Part shown: in pieces, positions 9,182 through 18,124 of the stretch
Position numbering within the stretch: the first letter of the stretch is position 1
How the letters are laid out: each line of letters opens with the position of its first letter
DNA from: Mucilaginibacter sp. cycad4
GTDB taxonomy: Bacteria > Bacteroidota > Bacteroidia > Sphingobacteriales > Sphingobacteriaceae
Assembly: GCF_034263275.1 (NCBI RefSeq)
Contig: NZ_CP139559.1
Coordinates: forward strand, 1,116,001 to 1,180,000
Reading direction: 5' to 3'
Length of the DNA: 64,000 nucleotides
Notes under the pieces: model-generated
The model's database searches: none
The model's input: the letters and a program-made list of their open reading frames with translations, nothing else
What the model was told of the DNA's origin: nothing
Program-made: the position numbers and the translations under genes

Positions 9182-9370
9182 ATGGAAACAATAGATAAAG
9201 CAGCAGCTATGAATAATGATGATTCAGACCTGCACAATGATGAGTTGGGTGAAAATACCGGCGACGATACCATAATAGCCGAAATAGTTCATTTAAAGGC
9301 CGATGAAAAGGACATCAGCAAAATGCCGTCATCAAACAAAGGCCAGGGCCCGGCAGGAGAGGATTTGTAG
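9182..9370 (+). CDS. Small acidic hypothetical protein, 62 residues
   Basis: The product is rich in Asp, Glu and Asn (METIDKAAAMNNDDSDLHND...) with no hydrophobic segment, so it is probably a soluble, largely unstructured protein. It begins 9 bases after the SpoIIAA-like gene and ends at a TAG that belongs to the tip of an inverted-repeat element. No family is recognised. The tight spacing and a terminator just downstream support expression. Confidence 0.5.
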   Translation: METIDKAAAMNNDDSDLHNDELGENTGDDTIIAEIVHLKADEKDISKMPSSNKGQGPAGEDL

Positions 9371-9511
9371 CCCCCCCGGCCCCTTAAAGGGGAGTTCTTG
9401 CTTGGCATATTGCCTATCTTGATATTGCGATAACAAAAAATGCCTTACTAAAGAGTAAGGCATTTTTTGTTTAATATTCTCCGAACCTCCCCTTTAGGGG
9501 GCGGGGGGCTA
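9368..9511. repeat. Outer inverted repeat (AGCCCCCC...CCCCTTAAAGGGG type)
   Basis: The left arm 9369-9394 and right arm 9487-9510 are near-perfect complements built on AGCCCCCC-GGCCCC-TTAAAGGGGAG. They flank a terminator hairpin. Both tips read TAG outward and supply the stop codons of the two convergent genes. G/C-run palindromes of this kind are frequent between genes in Bacteroidota (general knowledge). Confidence 0.8.
9432..9471. terminator. Bidirectional intrinsic terminator
   Basis: A perfect 18-bp stem (9432-9449 with 9454-9471; core TGCCTTACT / AGTAAGGCA) has a 4-base AAAG loop and A/T runs on both sides. It can end both the SpoIIAA-like operon (+) and the convergent deacetylase gene (-). 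Confidence 0.9.
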
Positions 9512-10402
9512 AAAACTATTCCTGATACTGTTGCTTAAAGTTTTGGCACTCCAGTAACCGCTATCTAAAATACGGCGTACGGTCATCAGCGGATCCGTTT
9601 GATCGCGTTTATCAGCTAACTGGAAAGCCATTTTGAACCCGCGTTTTCTTAGCTCGGGCAAGGCAGCTTTGTTCCAGATGCCAAACGGATAAGCAAAGTA
9701 ATCCATTTTTTTACCGGTGATCTCTTCCAGTGTCTTTGTTGGTTTTTCAATTTGGGTAACCCAGTCGTCAACCGGGCGATTGGTTATTTTGCCATTTTTA
9801 CCGATGATCTTGAGGGTAGACGTATGTGAGTAACGGTCAACACGGTGGTGGTCCCAGGTGTGACTGGCGATAACGTTACCTTCGGCAGATAGTTGTTTTA
9901 CCTGCTCTTTGGTCATGTAATGCGGGCGGCCTAATGATACCGTCATTACAAAATAAACCGCTTTAAAACCGTACTTTTTAAGGGTAGGGTTGGCAATGGT
10001 GAACTGGTCAAGATCGGTGTCATCAAACGTAAGCATGATCGGCTTTTTAGGCAGTGGTGCACCTTTGGTAAGGTATGCATAAAGCTGATCGGGCAGTATG
10101 GTGTGATAACCGCTATCGGCCAGCATTTTAATGTGTTCTTTAAAAGCAGCAACCTGTACTATATAATCCTTCGCATTTTTTGAATCGGTAGGTTTCCAGT
10201 CGCGGATCTGGTGATAGCAAAGGATAGGTACCTGTTTGCGGGCTAAAATGGCGGCAGCATCGCCCTGCGGAGCTGCGGCATTAGCGGCTGCCGGTGTAGT
10301 TACAGCAGGTGCTGTAGAAGTTGATTTATCTGATGGCTTTGACTGGCATGAAACAGCGCCGAAAGCACAAAGGGCCAGCATGGCTAACGTTTGTTTTATC
10401 AT
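9509..10402 (-). CDS. Polysaccharide deacetylase (NodB domain) lipoprotein
   Basis: Predicted to remove N- or O-acetyl groups from a cell-surface or wall polysaccharide (CE4 family knowledge). The start at 10402 gives a clean lipoprotein signal, MIKQTLAMLALCAFGAVSC; an ATG 24 bases upstream (10426) would add 8 polar residues. A low-complexity Ala/Thr linker follows the Cys. NodB motif 1 is TFDDTD and motif 2 is SHTWDHH, which give the metal-binding Asp and His residues. YFAYPFG is motif 3. The gene is transcribed toward the bidirectional terminator and its stop lies in the outer repeat. Confidence 0.88.
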   Translation of the reverse strand: MIKQTLAMLALCAFGAVSCQSKPSDKSTSTAPAVTTPAAANAAAPQGDAAAILARKQVPILCYHQIRDWKPTDSKNAKDYIVQVAAFKEHIKMLADSGYHTILPDQLYAYLTKGAPLPKKPIMLTFDDTDLDQFTIANPTLKKYGFKAVYFVMTVSLGRPHYMTKEQVKQLSAEGNVIASHTWDHHRVDRYSHTSTLKIIGKNGKITNRPVDDWVTQIEKPTKTLEEITGKKMDYFAYPFGIWNKAALPELRKRGFKMAFQLADKRDQTDPLMTVRRILDSGYWSAKTLSNSIRNSF

Positions 10403-10523
10403 ATTATAGGTTGGTTTTTCATTCATTTTTAAACGGTCGCTAAATTAGTAATTATATAACACCCTATCTTTTATTGTAAATAAATTTAATTATCAATTTA
10501 AGATAGGAAAATATCAGGGTTGC

Positions 10524-10574
10524 TAAAATAAAAAGCCCCGCAACATATTTCCTGATGGAAAAATTATTGCAGGG
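10524..10574 (-). terminator. Terminator after the Gfo/Idh/MocA gene
   Basis: Read on the minus strand, CCCTGCAA (10574-10567) pairs with TTGCGGGG (10543-10536). An inner TTTCC/GGAAA helix lies within the loop, and a T-rich stretch follows (10535-10524). It lies 26 bases past the stop. Confidence 0.65.
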
Positions 10575-10600
10575 ATGTAATTTATGGTGTTAATTTCAGA

Positions 10601-11803
10601 TTACAGCACTATGCGTCTGCCTTCTTTTATCGAACGTTTAGCAGCATCCAGGATCTGCATCACTATCATATTGTATTTTAATGAGGAGCGGTCATCCGGG
10701 TGTTTGAGCGGGTTTTGCAATGCAGCGGTAAAATAGGCTACCGGCGCATCGGCAGGTGATACCAGGGGCGCTGCTTTATAACCCCTTACGTGGTTGTTAA
10801 CTTTTATTTCAACGCTATCCTTGTCAAAGGCATGGATATAACCTTTAGCACCGAAAATCTCCATATCCTTAATACTGAAAGGCCAGTTCCAGGAAGCTTC
10901 AATTTGCCCGGTGGCGTTGGCGTATTCAACCAGTACTGTGGCGTCATCTTCAACCTTTGGATATACGTTGGGTTTATAATGCCTTGCAATGGCGGTTACT
11001 GCTATTGGGCGCTGGCCTTTCATCAGCCAGGTCATCAGGTCGGCGCCATAGCAGCCAAAATCATTCAGGGCGCCTGCACCGTTTAATACAGGATCTGTTA
11101 GCCAGCTCAGAAAGTCTTCGCTGCAGCCAATCTCACGCGGGCCCTGGTGACCGTCATGTACTACCATTTTGCGGATCATGCCTACGCTATCCAGCTTAAC
11201 GGTATTGTAAGCATCCTGGAACGAAGGGTACCAGGTAGTTTCATAATTGGTTAACACTTTAACGTAATATTTAAGTGCCAGAAACTCCATGCGTTTAGCC
11301 TGTTCAAGGGTGGCGGCTAATGGCTTTTCAACCATAACAGAGATACCTAAGGGAGCGCAGGTTTCTACAATATCCACGTGTTTGCCAACTGCGTTATAGC
11401 CTAATACAATAGCAGGCTTGCGGGTAGTGCACATTTTCTTCAGGTCGTCAAAAAACAGGGAATCGGGCAGGTTATATGCTTTGCCAAATTTTTCCCAAAG
11501 TTTTTTATCTGGTTCGGCAATGCCTACGATATTTACATTGCCTTTGCGGTATTCACTTAATATCAGGTGGATATGGTCATGGTTTAAGCCCATAATACCC
11601 ACTTTTAGTGTAGGGGCGGGTTTGTGTACTACGGGTACGGTGTCTTTTTTTGCCTTGTTAACTGAATCTGCAGGCAACGTAATTGAAGTAGCTGGGGCAG
11701 GTGCGGTAACCGGTGGCGGCGGTGTTGTTTGTGCCGATGTAATGGTTATGCTGCTTAAAAAGAGCGTAGTTGTAGTGAGCAGTAGTTTTAATTTGGTTTT
11801 CAT
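10601..11803 (-). CDS. Exported Gfo/Idh/MocA-family oxidoreductase
   Basis: The 400-residue product has a Sec-type signal peptide (MKTKLKLLLTTTTLFLSSITITSAQ), a Pro/Ala/Thr-rich linker to about residue 68, then a Rossmann NAD(P)-binding domain opening with LKVGIMGLNHDHIH and containing the EKP motif (MVEKPLA). A C-terminal alpha/beta substrate domain follows. Family members oxidise or reduce sugars and inositols. The glycine motif is GLNHDHIH, not the usual GxGxxG. Export without a twin-arginine motif is unusual for a nucleotide-dependent enzyme. Its start is 26 bases past the ruvB stop, so it may be co-transcribed with ruvB. The substrate is unknown. Confidence 0.85.
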   Translation of the reverse strand: MKTKLKLLLTTTTLFLSSITITSAQTTPPPPVTAPAPATSITLPADSVNKAKKDTVPVVHKPAPTLKVGIMGLNHDHIHLILSEYRKGNVNIVGIAEPDKKLWEKFGKAYNLPDSLFFDDLKKMCTTRKPAIVLGYNAVGKHVDIVETCAPLGISVMVEKPLAATLEQAKRMEFLALKYYVKVLTNYETTWYPSFQDAYNTVKLDSVGMIRKMVVHDGHQGPREIGCSEDFLSWLTDPVLNGAGALNDFGCYGADLMTWLMKGQRPIAVTAIARHYKPNVYPKVEDDATVLVEYANATGQIEASWNWPFSIKDMEIFGAKGYIHAFDKDSVEIKVNNHVRGYKAAPLVSPADAPVAYFTAALQNPLKHPDDRSSLKYNMIVMQILDAAKRSIKEGRRIVL

Positions 11804-11829
11804 GATTGGTGGCGATGTGTACGTTTATA

Positions 11830-12852
11830 TCAAAATAACGATGGATTTCCTCCCAGCTTTATCTTTCCTAAATGTTTGTAGGCAGCTTCAGTAGCTTCAC
11901 GTCCGCGGGCCGTACGCATTAAAAAGCCTTCCTGTATTAAAAACGGTTCGTAAACCTCTTCAATTGTGCCCTCGTCTTCTCCAACGGCCGTTGCAACAGT
12001 TTTTAAACCTACAGGGCCGCCTTTAAACTTATCAATAATGGTAGTCAGGATCTTGTTGTCCATTTCATCCAGGCCGTGACTATCTACATTTAAGGCATTA
12101 AGTGCATACTGGGCAATCTCTGTATCAATTTTGCCATTGCCCTTGATCTGGGCAAAATCGCGCGTGCGGCGAAGTAATGCATTGGCAATACGCGGGGTAC
12201 CGCGGCTGCGGCGGGCAATTTCGTAAGCGCCTTCATCGGTAATGGGGGTTTTTAATATCGATGCCGAACGCAGTACTATGGTGGTAAGCAGTTTGGCATC
12301 ATAATATTCCAGGCGCGAGTTGATGCCAAACCTGGCCCTTAAAGGCGCGGTAAGCAAGCCCGAACGGGTGGTAGCACCAACCAGTGTGAAGGGATTAAGC
12401 GAAATTTGTACCGAACGGGCATTGGGGCCGCTCTCCAACATAATATCTATCTTGAAATCCTCCATCGCCGAGTACAGGTATTCTTCAACCAGCGGACTTA
12501 AACGGTGAATTTCATCTATAAAAAGGATATCCCCGGTTTCAAGATTGGTAAGCAAACCCGCCAGATCGCCGGGCTTATCTAAAACAGGGCCCGAGGTGAT
12601 TTTTATACCTACGCCCATTTCATTGGCAATAATGTGCGATAGGGTGGTTTTACCCAAACCCGGAGGGCCATGCAGCAGCACATGGTCAAGCGCTTCACCG
12701 CGCTGGCGGGCAGCTTGTACAAAGATCCTTAAATTGGCTAATATTTTATGCTGACCGGTAAAGTCCTCAAACTGCTGCGGGCGTAATACTTTTTCAATAT
12801 CACGTTCGGCGGGACTGAGGCGTTCGCGTTCAGGATCGAGATGCTCATTCAT
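11830..12852 (-). CDS. ruvB: Holliday junction DNA helicase RuvB
   Basis: ATPase motor that drives branch migration of Holliday junctions with RuvA. The 340-residue product contains Walker [10 protein letters not shown], Walker [12 protein letters not shown], sensor [12 protein letters not shown] and the C-terminal winged-helix domain ([22 protein letters not shown]). The ATG at 12852 ([12 protein letters not shown]) fits the family; a TTG two codons earlier is less likely. The Gfo/Idh/MocA gene follows after 26 bases. ruvA is not in the window. Confidence 0.97.
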   Translation of the reverse strand: MNEHLDPERERLSPAERDIEKVLRPQQFEDFTGQHKILANLRIFVQAARQRGEALDHVLLHGPPGLGKTTLSHIIANEMGVGIKITSGPVLDKPGDLAGLLTNLETGDILFIDEIHRLSPLVEEYLYSAMEDFKIDIMLESGPNARSVQISLNPFTLVGATTRSGLLTAPLRARFGINSRLEYYDAKLLTTIVLRSASILKTPITDEGAYEIARRSRGTPRIANALLRRTRDFAQIKGNGKIDTEIAQYALNALNVDSHGLDEMDNKILTTIIDKFKGGPVGLKTVATAVGEDEGTIEEVYEPFLIQEGFLMRTARGREATEAAYKHLGKIKLGGNPSLF

Positions 12853-12876
12853 TGCCAACGAAATTAGTATTTATTT

Positions 12877-13005
12877 TTGATTTCGAATTTCGGATGTTCG
12901 ATTTCGGATGTTTATTTTAAAATCTTTACAAAAAAAAATGATCCCGAATTCATTCCGACTAATCAAAAATAAATCCGAAATCAAAATTCCCAAATCCGAA
13001 ATCAA
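12877..13005. repeat. Intergenic inverted repeat (GATTTCGGAT type)
   Basis: TTCGGATGTTCGATTTCGG near 12890-12908 is answered by ATCCGAAATC copies near 12972-13003 in the opposite direction, giving an imperfect palindrome that fills the gap between the glycosyltransferase and ruvB. The repeat begins directly at the glycosyltransferase stop codon. Confidence 0.6.
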
Positions 13006-13006
13006 A

Positions 13007-13738
13007 TCATCCTTCCGGATATTTCCTGAAGATACTGTTGATCTTCATCTGGATTACGCCTAAAAATGCTTCGCGGAAAATGCGGGTAGACATTTTGGAG
13101 GTACCGGCTGTACGGTCGGTAAATATGATGGGGATTTCAACCAGCTTAAAACCATGTTTAAGAGTGGTGTACTTCATCTCAATCTGGAAGGCGTAGCCAA
13201 CAAACTTGATCTTATCCAGCCTTACTGTTTCTAATACCCTACGTTTATAGCACATAAAGCCGGCCGTGGCATCCTGCACCTTCATCCCGGTTATAAAACG
13301 CACATAAACTGAGGCAAAATAACTCATCAGCACCCTGCTCATAGGCCAGTTTACCACATTTACGCCGGTGACGTAACGTGAGCCTACGGCGGCGTCGGCG
13401 CCATCAATACAGGCTTGCCGCAATTTCAACAGATCATCCGGATTATGCGAAAAATCGGCATCCATCTCAAAAATATAGTCGTAATGGCGGGCTATACACC
13501 ATTTAAAACCATGTATATAGGCGGTGCCTAATCCCTGTTTACCGGCACGCTCTTCTATAAAAAGGCTGCCCTCATATTCGGCCTGCAAACTTTTTACTAT
13601 CTGCGGTGTACCATCGGGCGAACCGTCGTCAATGATCAGGATATGAAAATCATGAGGCAAGGAGAATACTTTGCGGATCATCCGCTCGATATTTTCCTTC
13701 TCGTTATAGGTGGGTATGATTACGATGCTGTCTGGCAC
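13007..13738 (-). CDS. Dolichol-phosphate-mannose-synthase-like GT2 glycosyltransferase
   Basis: Cytosolic glycosyltransferase expected to load a sugar from a nucleotide donor onto polyprenyl phosphate for envelope glycan or protein glycosylation (family knowledge). The 243-residue product shows IVIIPTYNEKENI, the donor-binding LIIDDGSPDGT and the metal-binding DAD in FEMDADFSHNP, all in the first 110 residues. There is no C-terminal membrane domain, as in the short DPM1-like form. The start is a GTG at 13738; no ATG lies between it and an upstream in-frame stop. Confidence 0.9.
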   Translation of the reverse strand: MPDSIVIIPTYNEKENIERMIRKVFSLPHDFHILIIDDGSPDGTPQIVKSLQAEYEGSLFIEERAGKQGLGTAYIHGFKWCIARHYDYIFEMDADFSHNPDDLLKLRQACIDGADAAVGSRYVTGVNVVNWPMSRVLMSYFASVYVRFITGMKVQDATAGFMCYKRRVLETVRLDKIKFVGYAFQIEMKYTTLKHGFKLVEIPIIFTDRTAGTSKMSTRIFREAFLGVIQMKINSIFRKYPEG

Positions 13739-13795
13739 TGAACAGTATTAAATGTTTAAGGTGCGAAAATAATCAATTTACAGAGCATCAAAACA

Positions 13796-13829
13796 AAAAA
13801 ACAGGAAAGCTTGTGCAATCCTGTTTTTT
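13796..13829 (-). terminator. Intrinsic terminator after the peptide transporter
   Basis: AAAAAACAGGA (13796-13806) pairs perfectly with TCCTGTTTTTT (13819-13829) around a 12-base loop. It lies 11 bases past the transporter stop, and its A/T arms make it work on the minus strand. Confidence 0.8.
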
Positions 13830-13840
13830 GAGGTATTATT

Positions 13841-15319
13841 TTAAAGGTTATTGGTGTCGGCAATAACCTGGTTTTCCACGTAAGGGTCTGTAATGTAGTT
13901 TCTTTCTTTAAGGCGTGGCGAAACAATCAGGAATATGATGATGAACACAGCAATAAAAGCCACAAAAAACCACTCGTAATTAGCGCCCTTAAGATTTTCA
14001 GCCCACCAGCCGCCGTCTTCAATAAGCCCATTAACAAGGGCGGTGATCAGGTTTCCAAACGAAACAACCAGGAACCAGATTCCTGACATGGTACTTTTCA
14101 TTGATTTTGGAGAATGGGTATAAGCATATTCCAAACCGGTTATGGATACCAATACTTCGGCAGCCGATAATATTAAAAAGGCCAATACTTGCCACCACAT
14201 TGATGGTGAGCCCCCATGATCAATGCTAACATGTGTAAAACCGATAACTACAAAGGATAAAGCTGTCAGGATCAAGCCGGCGCCAAGCCTGCGTAAAGGT
14301 GTTGTTTTCAGTCCGATCTTATCTAAACCGGGATAAATTACATAGTTAAAAAGTGGTATGAATAGTAAAAGGAAAATGGTATTAAATGTAGACATTGAAC
14401 CCGGTTCAATCTTGAACGACGTAAAACCGAGGTTGATGTTTCGATCCATTTTTTCAGCATAAAGCGTCCATTCTGAAAGGCACTGGTCCCAAACAGCCCA
14501 AAACGCCAGCGCAAAAAAGAATACAGAAATTACACGGTATACCGCTTTAACTCCTTCAACGCGTTCCGGATCATATTCTTCTTTAGCAATATCAAGTAAT
14601 GATTGGCCGGGTTTCTTTTTACTTAGGTGGGTAAGTGCATACCAGGTAATAAACACCAGGTTATTTCGGTTTACGCCTTGCGGAGGCACCTTCACATACT
14701 TTTTGCGGCCCATAAAAAATATCACAGTTGCCAAACCCATTAATATTCCGGGAACACCAAAAGCCCATTTAGGGCCGTAATATTTGTAAATAACAGGGAT
14801 AGCAATTGTCGATAACATAGAGCCTGCGTTGATGCTAAAGTAAAACCAGCCGTAAACTTTTGAGAGCAAATCCTGATTGCTGGCATCAAACTGGTCGCCT
14901 ACGTTGGCCGAAACACATGATTTGATACCGCCGGCACCGATAGCGACAACAAGCATACCTATCTCAAAACCACTAAGGCTTGTATCAAACATTGCCAGCA
15001 ACAGATGGCCAAAGCAATATACCACGGAAATATAAAGGATGAGTTTATATTTACCGGTAAACCAGTCGGCCACCATGCCGCCTACAAATGGCAAAGCGTA
15101 GGCCACCATAACAAATAAATGGTTTAGTTTATTGGCGTGGGCATCAGCCTGTTGAGCTAACGCGTGATCACCTGTAGGGTTGAAGAATTGTTTTACCAAA
15201 AAAAGGGTAAGTATGGAACGCATGCCATAAAAGCTAAAACGTTCAGCGGCTTCATTGCCAATAATGTAAGGGACGCTCTTGGGGAATCGTGATTTTAGTG
15301 GAGCAGTTTTTTCTTGCAT
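13841..15319 (-). CDS. POT/PTR family proton-coupled oligopeptide transporter
   Basis: A 492-residue multi-pass inner-membrane protein that imports di- and tripeptides with protons (family knowledge). The POT signature is visible near the N-terminus in AAERFSFYGMRSILTLFLVKQF, containing the ExxERFxYYG-like element. GGMVADWFTGKYKLILY is the second conserved motif, between helices 2 and 3. Hydrophobic stretches fit 12-14 transmembrane helices. The gene is monocistronic, ended by the hairpin at 13796-13829. Confidence 0.92.
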   Translation of the reverse strand: MQEKTAPLKSRFPKSVPYIIGNEAAERFSFYGMRSILTLFLVKQFFNPTGDHALAQQADAHANKLNHLFVMVAYALPFVGGMVADWFTGKYKLILYISVVYCFGHLLLAMFDTSLSGFEIGMLVVAIGAGGIKSCVSANVGDQFDASNQDLLSKVYGWFYFSINAGSMLSTIAIPVIYKYYGPKWAFGVPGILMGLATVIFFMGRKKYVKVPPQGVNRNNLVFITWYALTHLSKKKPGQSLLDIAKEEYDPERVEGVKAVYRVISVFFFALAFWAVWDQCLSEWTLYAEKMDRNINLGFTSFKIEPGSMSTFNTIFLLLFIPLFNYVIYPGLDKIGLKTTPLRRLGAGLILTALSFVVIGFTHVSIDHGGSPSMWWQVLAFLILSAAEVLVSITGLEYAYTHSPKSMKSTMSGIWFLVVSFGNLITALVNGLIEDGGWWAENLKGANYEWFFVAFIAVFIIIFLIVSPRLKERNYITDPYVENQVIADTNNL

Positions 15320-15441
15320 CAGTTAACTTAAAAATTTGCTAAAGGTAATATAAATCTTACAAACCGAAATTTAATACCGAAAGTGTTACAATTTAAACAA
15401 TAAAAGTGTTGGTTTTTGGGCTGTTGGTATTATTTAATTTC

Positions 15442-16365
15442 CTAATGTTTTACCGGTAAAAGGGCGCGGTCTTTTGCGGCCTGCTTTTTGGGATCAATAT
15501 ATTCATTATCGGTGGCCGAATTGCCATCGGCAATGTTTCGCATGTCAAGGTTTTCTATATAAGTCCAGCGGCCATCTTTTAATTTATAACCATCGTAACT
15601 CATGTCGGGCCCAAAGGTTTCGGGTTTGTCTTTGCTTCTGGTATCCGGCGCCGAAAGGTGATCAAACACAATAAGGTTCTGTTCGGGCACATACCTCAAC
15701 AGCATGGATACCTGCCGGGCATATTCAAATACTACCCTGTTGCGGGTTTTGGCATTGCCGTTAAATACCGGCATTCCAAATTGCGGCACGCCATTGTTAA
15801 ATGAAATTACATCAATCACTTTTTTGGTAGATTTTATCGTATTGCCTTTCCAGCCTATTAACACGTAGTAGGGCTTGGGAGCATATACAGGTACTATTTT
15901 ATAGTATTGGGCACCATACCATTTATGGCTGTCGGTCACCGAATCTTCTGGGTTTTTTAATAATGGCGAGTAATCCTCGAGCGGGTACATTTTAAGCGGA
16001 CCGCCGGTATTTATTTGCACTGTGCCATAAAAACGGTAGCTGCCGTCAAGGTTTATTACGTGCCAGCTCAGGATCCGGAAACGGTTATCGGGCGAATTAA
16101 CAATGCTGATGCTCTTAACTGAATCAAACGGGAATAGGAAGGAGTTATTGATCTTTAACGCCTGTACCAGGGTTTTAATAAACAGGTAATTGGCATTTTT
16201 ACGCTCCATATCGTTCTCATCATTTACTATCTTTTTACCGAGATGGGTAAGGCTGTCCTGGTATTGGCCAAGTTTTTTGAGCCGCGTACCCTCGTCATAG
16301 TGTTGGGCAAAAGTTTGCAGGCAAAGCAGGATAGAAAGGAGGGTTAGCGCAGCTTTTTTTGTCAC
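15442..16365 (-). CDS. Exported hypothetical protein, 307 residues
   Basis: Begins with a Sec signal peptide (MTKKAALTLLSILLCLQTFAQ), using a GTG start at 16365 with an in-frame stop close upstream. The rest is soluble, rich in aromatic and charged residues, with strand-like patterns (RFRILSWHVINLDGSYRFYG, PYYVLIGWKGN) suggesting a beta-rich periplasmic protein. No catalytic motif or known family is evident. Its neighbours (peptide transporter, thiolase) give no functional clue. Confidence 0.75.
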   Translation of the reverse strand: MTKKAALTLLSILLCLQTFAQHYDEGTRLKKLGQYQDSLTHLGKKIVNDENDMERKNANYLFIKTLVQALKINNSFLFPFDSVKSISIVNSPDNRFRILSWHVINLDGSYRFYGTVQINTGGPLKMYPLEDYSPLLKNPEDSVTDSHKWYGAQYYKIVPVYAPKPYYVLIGWKGNTIKSTKKVIDVISFNNGVPQFGMPVFNGNAKTRNRVVFEYARQVSMLLRYVPEQNLIVFDHLSAPDTRSKDKPETFGPDMSYDGYKLKDGRWTYIENLDMRNIADGNSATDNEYIDPKKQAAKDRALLPVKH

Positions 16366-16626
16366 GATTTTGATTTAATTAAACTCATCTCTTCGTATCT
16401 TAGAAGCTGTTTAAAAACGGTAATTTGAAAATGTTATGGATAATTGAAAGAATTTTACACATGGTTTTAAGCTGTTTTTTCCTAAAAAATGAGTGAGAAT
16501 CAGCTTAATTCACCTGTAAAGTGTTCCTATAACATTCTTGTAATATCAAATTTAAACAGCCTCTCATAACGACGTGATCATAAGTTGTTGATTATTAAAT
16601 ATATTTTTTGATCGGTATTATAAATA

Positions 16627-16740
16627 TGGGCGTTCCCGTTAGCTAACGGGCCGGGCTTTTCGTTGCAAGTCCTCGCTTTTCCTGCCCGCCAACCCCGACA
16701 CACGCTGTGGGCTTTTCACTGCAATCCCTAACGCGCCCCA
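16627..16740. repeat. GC-rich palindromic intergenic element; rest of 16366-16835 featureless
   Basis: This GC-rich block stands out in an AT-rich 470-base gap. It opens with GGGCGTT (16628-16634) and closes with AACGCGCCC (16730-16738). It holds a perfect 16-base palindrome CCCGTTAGCTAACGGG (16635-16650). Inside, GGGCTTTTCGTTGCAAGTCC (from 16653) is repeated as GGGCTTTTCACTGCAATCCC (from 16709). Elements with these ends occur widely between genes in Sphingobacteria (from memory). I see no gene in the remainder of the gap. Confidence 0.65.
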
Positions 16741-16835
16741 CGCACAACATCACCAAAAGTATATTTTACACATTATCAAGGTTTTTTTTAAAAGTTCTCC
16801 TGATTGTTACTCGTAATGACATTATTTTAAAAGTA

Positions 16836-18014
16836 TTAACGTAAATTTTCAATAACCATTGCGCTGGCCCCGCCGCCGCCATTGCAGATGCCGGCAGCGC
16901 CGTATTTGCCGTTGTTTTGCTTTAATACGTGTAAAAGGGTAACAATGATTCGTGTGCCCGAAGCGCCGAGAGGGTGACCTAATGAAACAGCACCGCCGTT
17001 AACGTTCACTTTTTCCGGATCGAGATTTAATAATTGGTTGTTGGCTATTGATACTACAGAGAAAGCTTCATTGATCTCGAAGAAGTCGATATCCGAATTT
17101 TGAAGGCCCGCCCTGTGCAATGCCAGCGGGATGGCTTTTGACGGTGCGGTAGTAAACCATTCGGGCGCCTGCTGTGCATCGGCGTAGGAAACCACCTTAG
17201 CCAACGGGGTTATACCGAGTTCATCCGCTTTTTCGCGGCTCATGAGCACTACGGCTGCCGCGCCATCATTCAGTGTTGAAGCGTTGGCGGCCGTAACGGT
17301 ACCATCTTTTTTAAATACCGGTTTCAGCGACGGGATCTTATCAAACTTTACCGTTTGAGGCTCCTCATCTTCGGCAAACATCGTGATATCGCCTTTTTTG
17401 TCTTTAAGGCCAACGGGGGTTATTTCATCTTTAAATTTGCCGTCCGCCTGTGCTTTTTGGGCACGTTGGTATGATAGTATGGCGTAGGCGTCCTGCTCTT
17501 CACGGCTGATGTTGCAGTCGGTAGCGCAAAGCTCGGCTGCTGAACCCATGTGGTAGTCATTATAAACATCCCAAAGGCCATCTTTCACCAGGCCGTCGAT
17601 AATTTGCCCGTTACCTAAACGGTAACCGTTGCGGGCTTTATCCAGGTAGTAAGGCACATTGCTCATGCTTTCCATGCCGCCGGCAACTACAATGTCATTT
17701 TGGCCTATTGCTATACTTTGGGCAGCCAGCATAATGGCTTTCATACCCGATGCGCAAACTTTATTAACAGTAGTTGCAGGCAGATAGGGGAGCCCTGCAA
17801 ATATAGCGGCCTGGGTTGCCGGTGCCTGCCCAACATTGGCCGACATCACATTGCCCATGTAAGCTTCCTGTACCTGGTCGGGCCGTAAGCCTGCTTTCTC
17901 TACTGCTGATTTGATGACTGCCGCGCCCAGCTGCGTGGCGCTGATGGCTGCTAAGCTGCCTCCAAAACTACCTATAGGTGTGCGTGTGGCAGCTACTATT
18001 ACTACTTCTTTCAT
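16836..18014 (-). CDS. Acetyl-CoA C-acyltransferase (thiolase)
   Basis: Condenses or cleaves acyl-CoA, in acetoacetyl-CoA formation or beta-oxidation (family knowledge). The start at 18014 gives MKEVVIVAATRTPIG, the usual thiolase N-terminus; a TTG nine codons upstream is rejected. The acylated Cys87 lies in NKVCASGMKAI, the family segment NEAFSV is present, and GGAVSLGHPLGASG and CNGGGGASAMVIE carry the active His and second Cys. Length (392 residues) is normal. No fatty-acid partner gene adjoins it. AtoB-type acetyl-CoA acetyltransferase is the best guess. Confidence 0.92.
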   Translation of the reverse strand: MKEVVIVAATRTPIGSFGGSLAAISATQLGAAVIKSAVEKAGLRPDQVQEAYMGNVMSANVGQAPATQAAIFAGLPYLPATTVNKVCASGMKAIMLAAQSIAIGQNDIVVAGGMESMSNVPYYLDKARNGYRLGNGQIIDGLVKDGLWDVYNDYHMGSAAELCATDCNISREEQDAYAILSYQRAQKAQADGKFKDEITPVGLKDKKGDITMFAEDEEPQTVKFDKIPSLKPVFKKDGTVTAANASTLNDGAAAVVLMSREKADELGITPLAKVVSYADAQQAPEWFTTAPSKAIPLALHRAGLQNSDIDFFEINEAFSVVSIANNQLLNLDPEKVNVNGGAVSLGHPLGASGTRIIVTLLHVLKQNNGKYGAAGICNGGGGASAMVIENLR

Positions 18015-18099
18015 GTGTCCCTCATTAAAATTGGTGGGCAAATTTAGTGATTTGAATGAAAGAAAATACTATGCATGCATAATAAATTAATATGGGAGA

Positions 18100-18124
18100 T
18101 TAGAGGTTGGTGGTTAGAGATTAG
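18100..18124. repeat. Left arm of an intergenic palindrome split by the IS
   Basis: These 25 bases (TTAGAGGTTGG...) are complementary at 22 of 25 positions to 20746-20770 on the far side of the IS element. The arms were about 100 bases apart before insertion. Confidence 0.75.

Noticed and set aside
9371..9431. Riboswitch or small RNA in the 9371-9508 gap
   Set aside because: The sequence is explained by the outer inverted repeat and the terminator hairpin. No known aptamer pattern is seen.
16366..16626. A hidden small gene between the 307-residue gene and the GC-rich element
   Set aside because: Frames are short and have no composition or promoter support.
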